From Firmicutes bacterium CAG:582 (lineage in GTDB: Bacteria > Bacillota_I > Bacilli_A > RF39 > UBA660): a stretch of DNA of 9,712 nt. The stretch covers positions 1 to 9,712 of the forward strand of contig FR884162.1 of the NCBI GenBank assembly GCA_000435515.1, in the 5' to 3' direction. The position numbers and the translations under genes were made by a program. The notes beneath the pieces were generated by a model. The model saw only the letters and a program-made list of their open reading frames with translations. It searched no databases and was not told where the DNA came from. Positions 7,096 to 9,712 of this stretch are shown here, in pieces; position 1 is the stretch's first letter; each line of letters starts with the position of its first letter.

Positions 7096-7105
7096 ACAAA
7101 TAGTA

Positions 7106-7133
7106 TTCTTAAGAACTTATCTTATGATATAAT
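7106..7133 (+). promoter_or_regulatory. Extended -10 promoter with palindrome, upstream of the SPFH gene
   Basis: TGATATAAT (7125-7133) is an extended -10 element with a perfect TATAAT. The -35 is weak (TTCTTA, 7106-7111, spacer 16) and lies in a perfect 10-base palindrome TTCTTAAGAA (7106-7115). Transcription would begin near 7140, giving a leader of about 43 bases. The palindrome in the -35 could be a small operator, but it could equally be chance. Confidence 0.55.
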
Positions 7134-7182
7134 TTATTTATGGGGAAAAGATATACTCTAAAAAATAGAAAGAAGTGAATTT

Positions 7183-8361
7183 ATGGGATTATTAAGAGCA
7201 ACAACTGGTTCAATATCTCAAGTTGTTGGAGATCAATTTAAGGAGTTTATTACACCTGCTACAAGTGATAAAACTGTTTTAGTTCAAAAAGGAGTTGTTA
7301 ATCACGGAAGTGGGAACTCAAATCCAACTGAAGGTATTATAACTAATGGAAGTAAAATAGTTATACCTGAGGGATATGCAATGATGATTGTTGATAATGG
7401 AGCAATTAAAGAATTTAGTGCTGAAGCTGGAGAATTTATCTGGGATCAATCAAGTGAGCCAAGTGTATTTGAAGGAGGATTCTTTAAAGGAATAGGGGAT
7501 TCAATTAAGAGAATCGGAAATCGTATTACTTTTGGTGGACAACCTGCTCATGATCAAAGAGTTTATTATGTAAATCTTCTAAACATTACGGGAAACAAAT
7601 TTGGTTCTACTAATACAGAAACAATTTTTGATCCAGTTTACGGAAGTGTTGAAATTACTTTCTTTGGAGAATATTCATTTAAAGTAGTGGATCCAACTAT
7701 CTTAATAACTAATGTTTTAGGTTCAATGCCTAAAGATGAAGTAAGCGTTGAAGAAGTAGTTGGTGGTCAATTAAAGATGGAATTTACAAGCAATGTTTCA
7801 ACTTGTATAGCTGATTTAATGACATCTAATAATATTTCATTTAATACAGTTCAAAAGTATAAAAATGAAGTAGTTAAAGTAATGAACAATTTACTTGATG
7901 AATCTTGGGTTAAACAATATGGTTTAGAAATACAAGATATGGCACTTAATATTAATGCAAGTGATGAATCTAAAGCAATTATTAGAGAAGTTGATGCAGA
8001 AATATCAAGAGAAAAACGTCGTGGAGATATGTATGCAGCAAATCCAAGTGGTATGATGGCTGCTGCTACTGCTGATGCAATGGTTAATGCTTCTAAAAAC
8101 GAAAATGGAGCAATGATGGGATTCATGGGAATGAACATGAGCCAAAATGTTGGAGCAAATGTGATGGATAGTGCTAATAATATTACACCAAATCAACCAA
8201 CTCAAAATGTTAATCCAACAGAAGTTGTTATGAGCAATGTTAAAGTTGAAGAGAAAAAGGAAAATGTTGAAGGAAGTTCAAATATTCCAAAATTCTGTTC
8301 AGATTGTGGAACTCCAGTAACTGGTAAATTCTGCAGTTCTTGTGGAAAAAAACAATTTTAA
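7183..8361 (+). CDS. YdjI-type SPFH (stomatin/prohibitin-like) protein with C-terminal zinc ribbon
   Basis: A 392-residue protein of the SPFH family with a terminal zinc ribbon, the COG4260/YdjI type. Recognisable features are the N-terminal MGLLRATTGSISQVVGDQFKEF, the IVIPEGYAMMIVDNGAI strand block, and the long SPFH region to about residue 285. After EISREKRRGDMYAANP comes a low-complexity Ala/Met/Asn-rich linker (about 285-365). The ribbon is Cys372-x2-Cys375-x8-Cys384-x2-Cys387 at the extreme C-terminus. There is no transmembrane segment, so membrane contact would be peripheral or through oligomers. In B. subtilis, YdjI is encoded with a PspA-like protein and works in membrane-stress response; no PspA gene is present here, so the same role is an inference. 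The start has an AGAAGTG site (7171-7177) five bases upstream. The gene has its own likely promoter and a very strong terminator, so it is probably monocistronic. Family call is firm, function moderate. Confidence 0.9.
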   Translation: MGLLRATTGSISQVVGDQFKEFITPATSDKTVLVQKGVVNHGSGNSNPTEGIITNGSKIVIPEGYAMMIVDNGAIKEFSAEAGEFIWDQSSEPSVFEGGFFKGIGDSIKRIGNRITFGGQPAHDQRVYYVNLLNITGNKFGSTNTETIFDPVYGSVEITFFGEYSFKVVDPTILITNVLGSMPKDEVSVEEVVGGQLKMEFTSNVSTCIADLMTSNNISFNTVQKYKNEVVKVMNNLLDESWVKQYGLEIQDMALNINASDESKAIIREVDAEISREKRRGDMYAANPSGMMAAATADAMVNASKNENGAMMGFMGMNMSQNVGANVMDSANNITPNQPTQNVNPTEVVMSNVKVEEKKENVEGSSNIPKFCSDCGTPVTGKFCSSCGKKQF

Positions 8362-8370
8362 TTGTTAATA

Positions 8371-8396
8371 AAAATGTCTTCGGACATTTTTTTTTT
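8371..8396 (+). terminator. UUCG-tetraloop terminator after the SPFH gene
   Basis: AAAATGTC (8371-8378) pairs with GACATTTT (8383-8390) around a TTCG loop closed by C-G, the extra-stable cUUCGg tetraloop. T residues run unbroken from 8387 to 8396. The last Ts also serve the -35 of the next promoter. Confidence 0.93.
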
Positions 8397-8423
8397 GCTT
8401 TTTCAAAGTATAAGTGATATATT
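8395..8423 (+). promoter_or_regulatory. Likely sigma-A promoter for the 195-residue protein gene
   Basis: TTGCTT (8395-8400), 17 bases, then TATATT (8418-8423) preceded by TGA, an extended -10. The predicted transcript starts near 8430, about 16 bases before the ATG. The -35 begins in the T-tract of the preceding terminator. Confidence 0.5.
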
Positions 8424-8445
8424 AGTTCCCAAAAGGAAGAAGTCT

Positions 8446-9033
8446 ATGTTATCTGATTATATTAATTTAGCTCAAAATATAAGAAATAGTTATTTAGTTA
8501 GAACTTTAAGCTCAAAAAAGGAAGATTTAGAACGTATTAATTATGAATATGCTAATGCATTAACAAAAAAATATGGTTTTAATGGGAAAATTGATATGAT
8601 TAGATTTTTCACAATTAACTTTGATGAAGAAAAAGAGTTTAGAAACTTTTTAGAGATTTTATTGTTAAAAACTATAAGTGATGGAAATTTCAAAGAAGGT
8701 ATAAGTGTTGATGAGTTAGGAGAACCTTATTTTTATCTTAGAAATTTGGTTTTAAAAGAAGAACTTAAGAATAAAAATAATTTAGAACATTTGCTTGTTA
8801 GGTTTCCAAAGTATCTTTGGTATTTAGATGATGATATCATTAATAATGAAGAAACTATAGATATTTTAGTAGAATTGATTGTTTTAGGTTTTAATGCTAT
8901 AGAAGAAACAATTAATGAGATGCTTTATAGAGAGATGAAAACGATTCAAAATCCTGGAGAAAACATTATATTAAAGTGTAAAAAAGCCAAGACTTTACAA
9001 AAAGTGTTAGCTCAAGTATCTAATCTTAAGTGA
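8446..9033 (+). CDS. Hypothetical helical protein of 195 residues
   Basis: I do not recognise this family. The product is soluble, charged and rich in Leu, Glu, Lys and Asn, with a predominantly alpha-helical look; no signal peptide or membrane segment is visible. Features include an acidic stretch NFDEEKEFRNFLEILLLK, the segment YLDDDIINNEET, and a basic C-terminus with the single cysteine (ILKCKKAKTLQKVL). The frame is open from a TTG at 8362, but that would run through the preceding terminator. The ATG at 8446 has AAAGGAAG (8432-8439) at good distance, so it is the start. The stop is TGA, which supports use of the standard bacterial code. Flanking terminators suggest it is transcribed alone. 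It sits between a SPFH gene and a TPR-like gene, but nothing in the sequence ties the three together. Confidence 0.8.
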   Translation: MLSDYINLAQNIRNSYLVRTLSSKKEDLERINYEYANALTKKYGFNGKIDMIRFFTINFDEEKEFRNFLEILLLKTISDGNFKEGISVDELGEPYFYLRNLVLKEELKNKNNLEHLLVRFPKYLWYLDDDIINNEETIDILVELIVLGFNAIEETINEMLYREMKTIQNPGENIILKCKKAKTLQKVLAQVSNLK

Positions 9034-9053
9034 CATAATTTGTCATTTTTTTT
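9028..9053 (+). terminator. Terminator after the 195-residue protein gene
   Basis: AAGTGACA (9028-9035) pairs with TGTCATTT (9041-9048), including one G-U pair, around a 5-base loop, and eight Ts follow (9046-9053). The stem overlaps the TGA stop codon. It is weaker than the terminators on either side of it. Confidence 0.7.
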
Positions 9054-9063
9054 GTTTTATCTT

Positions 9064-9072
9064 TGTTAGAAT
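9064..9072 (+). promoter_or_regulatory. Extended -10 element before the TPR-like gene
   Basis: TGTTAGAAT (9064-9072) is a TGn-TAGAAT extended -10 element. No convincing -35 lies 16-18 bases upstream, where the preceding terminator T-tract is found. The predicted start near 9079 gives a leader of about 25 bases that carries the ribosome binding site GAGAGGA (9088-9094). Confidence 0.4.
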
Positions 9073-9103
9073 ATTAAAAAAGTTATAGAGAGGAATTAGA
9101 ATT

Positions 9104-9607
9104 ATGGAAGGATTATTAAAAGATATTGAAAATATGGATTATTATCAAACAAGTAATCTACTTAAAAGTATGGGAGATATGGATGTGATTGTTAATAGAA
9201 TATTAACTAATAGAATTAAACATTTAACTAGTATATCATCTTCATATGAACAATATGTAAACGATATGAACCTAATTAAAAGTGTTGCATATGAAAAAAT
9301 AGAAGAAGGAGATTATGAAGAAGCGTTAAATATATTTAAAAGTGCATACCACGAATTTAAATATGTTGAATTACTTTATTATATTGGTAAAATGTACTAT
9401 AAACTTCATAGAACAAATAAATCTACAGAGTATTTTAGAAGATATATTTTATTTGGGGGATATTTAAAACTTGATAAGGTTATGCATTATTTAGCATTGA
9501 ATTATATAAATTATAATCCTTATGAAAGTCAAAGCTTTTATAGTTCATCAAAAAAATATGCTTTATTATATGGTCATACATTTACTGACAAAAGATTTGA
9601 AAATTAA
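9104..9607 (+). CDS. TPR-like helical repeat protein of 167 residues
   Basis: A soluble, all-helical protein with tetratricopeptide-like repeats. The clearest is residues 59-86, with the A-x-x-x-G-D-Y-E-E-A-L-x-x-F pattern (AYEKIEEGDYEEALNIFKSA). The second is about 89-121, in which LLYYIGKMYYKLHRTNKSTEYF keeps the helix A/helix B spacing. A degenerate third helix pair may start near 124 (LDKVMHYLALNYI). The first 55 residues contain two helices without repeat character. Such repeats bind protein partners, which cannot be named here. Tyrosine is unusually common, as in the sequence YYIGKMYYK. The start has GAGAGGA (9088-9094) nine bases upstream, a terminator follows directly, and the gene appears monocistronic. 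It lacks the DNA-binding domain or anchor that would make it a known TPR regulator. Confidence 0.82.
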   Translation: MEGLLKDIENMDYYQTSNLLKSMGDMDVIVNRILTNRIKHLTSISSSYEQYVNDMNLIKSVAYEKIEEGDYEEALNIFKSAYHEFKYVELLYYIGKMYYKLHRTNKSTEYFRRYILFGGYLKLDKVMHYLALNYINYNPYESQSFYSSSKKYALLYGHTFTDKRFEN

Positions 9608-9628
9608 GAGTGAATAACTCTTTTTTTT
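9606..9628 (+). terminator. Terminator after the TPR-like gene
   Basis: AAGAGT (9606-9611) pairs with ACTCTT (9617-9622) around GAATA, and Ts run from 9621 to 9628. The stem begins within the TAA stop codon, so it is immediately downstream of translation. Confidence 0.85.
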
Positions 9629-9646
9629 GGTATTTTAGGTTCTAAT

Positions 9647-9666
9647 TTTGTCGACATTTGTCGGAT
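9647..9666 (+). repeat. Two tandem TTTGTCG repeats resembling Spo0A boxes
   Basis: TTTGTCGACA (9647-9656) and TTTGTCGGAT (9657-9666) share TTTGTCG with an exact 10-base period, one helical turn, and end three bases before a promoter -35. Each matches six of seven positions of the Spo0A box TGTCGAA as I recall it. TGTCGACA (9649-9656) is also a palindrome. Binding by Spo0A is an inference from the sigG-bearing, sporulating context. Confidence 0.45.
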
Positions 9667-9669
9667 TTA

Positions 9670-9697
9670 TTGACAAGCAAAATTAAGCATATATAAT
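9670..9697 (+). promoter_or_regulatory. Full-consensus sigma-A promoter for a gene beyond the window
   Basis: TTGACA (9670-9675), a 16-base spacer, and TATAAT (9692-9697) match both sigma-A hexamers perfectly. Transcription would start near 9704, only a few bases before the window ends. The target is not visible; strong consensus promoters of this kind often drive stable RNA or highly expressed genes. Nothing else is seen from 9629 to 9712 apart from the tandem repeats. Confidence 0.8.
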
Positions 9698-9712
9698 AAC
9701 CAATCGAGAAGC

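Noticed and set aside
7140..7178. Short frame of 12 codons in the SPFH leader (MGKRYTLKNRKK)
   Set aside because: No ribosome binding site, and it begins at the predicted transcript start; its stop falls in the true Shine-Dalgarno region. It could be a leaderless peptide but nothing supports it.
7851..8205. Two reverse-strand reading frames opposite the SPFH gene
   Set aside because: They mirror the low-complexity Met/Ala/Asn linker, giving His/Ser/Ile-rich products; no promoter or ribosome binding site supports them.
8362..8445. N-terminal extension of the 195-residue protein from TTG 8362
   Set aside because: It would translate through the UUCG terminator hairpin and T-tract of the previous gene; ATG 8446 has a good ribosome binding site.
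9649..9656. DnaA box or replication origin near the right edge
   Set aside because: TGTCGACA does not match TTATCCACA, and there is no cluster of such boxes.
1..9712. Mobile element, CRISPR array, tRNA or rRNA gene
   Set aside because: No transposase, integrase, regularly spaced repeats, cloverleaf sequence or rRNA-like stretch was seen; base use is uniform across the window.

Overview
The window is a low-GC, gene-dense stretch of a bacterial chromosome. All ten genes lie on the + strand, mostly with short intergenic gaps. Very A/T-rich codon use, strong purine-rich Shine-Dalgarno sites (several of the exact form GAGGTG-N6-start), standard-code stops including one TGA, and a gene for the forespore sigma factor sigma-G together point to an endospore-forming member of the Bacillota. 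An uncultured, AT-rich gut Bacilli/Erysipelotrichia-type or Clostridia-type organism is plausible, but the sequence does not allow a genus call. The TrpRS resembles the lactobacillalean/streptococcal type and the GluRS resembles the roughly 550-residue clostridial type; both comparisons are from memory.

Region 1 (4-1630) holds trpS and a small single-pass membrane protein of unknown function, closed by a strong terminator. Region 2 (1634-3755) repeats this layout. A short-leader promoter drives gltX and then a second small membrane-anchored protein, whose outer domain resembles chagasin/I42 inhibitors weakly; a long AT-rich hairpin terminator follows. Region 3 (3759-7095) starts with a candidate sigma-G-type promoter and sigG, whose start codon appears to be a non-standard AUA. 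After it come two overlapping M16B peptidase genes of the YmfF/YmfH kind. The first subunit lacks the zinc motif but keeps the Arg/Tyr motif, and the second has HxxEH but a degenerate Arg/Tyr motif, so the two probably form an obligate heterodimer.

Region 4 (7105-9628) holds three genes, each with its own likely extended -10 promoter and the latter two separated by terminators: a YdjI-type SPFH protein with a C-terminal zinc ribbon, an unrecognised helical 195-residue protein, and a TPR-like 167-residue protein. Region 5 (9629-9712) contains no gene. It ends with a full-consensus sigma-A promoter (TTGACA-N16-TATAAT) preceded by two tandem TTTGTCG repeats that resemble Spo0A boxes, and this promoter must drive a gene beyond the window.

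Most of the content is housekeeping or sporulation. I see no CRISPR array, insertion sequence, tRNA, rRNA or clear mobile element. The least explained parts are the sigG start and promoter, the small membrane proteins behind each tRNA synthetase gene, the SPFH cluster, and the regulatory block at the right edge.
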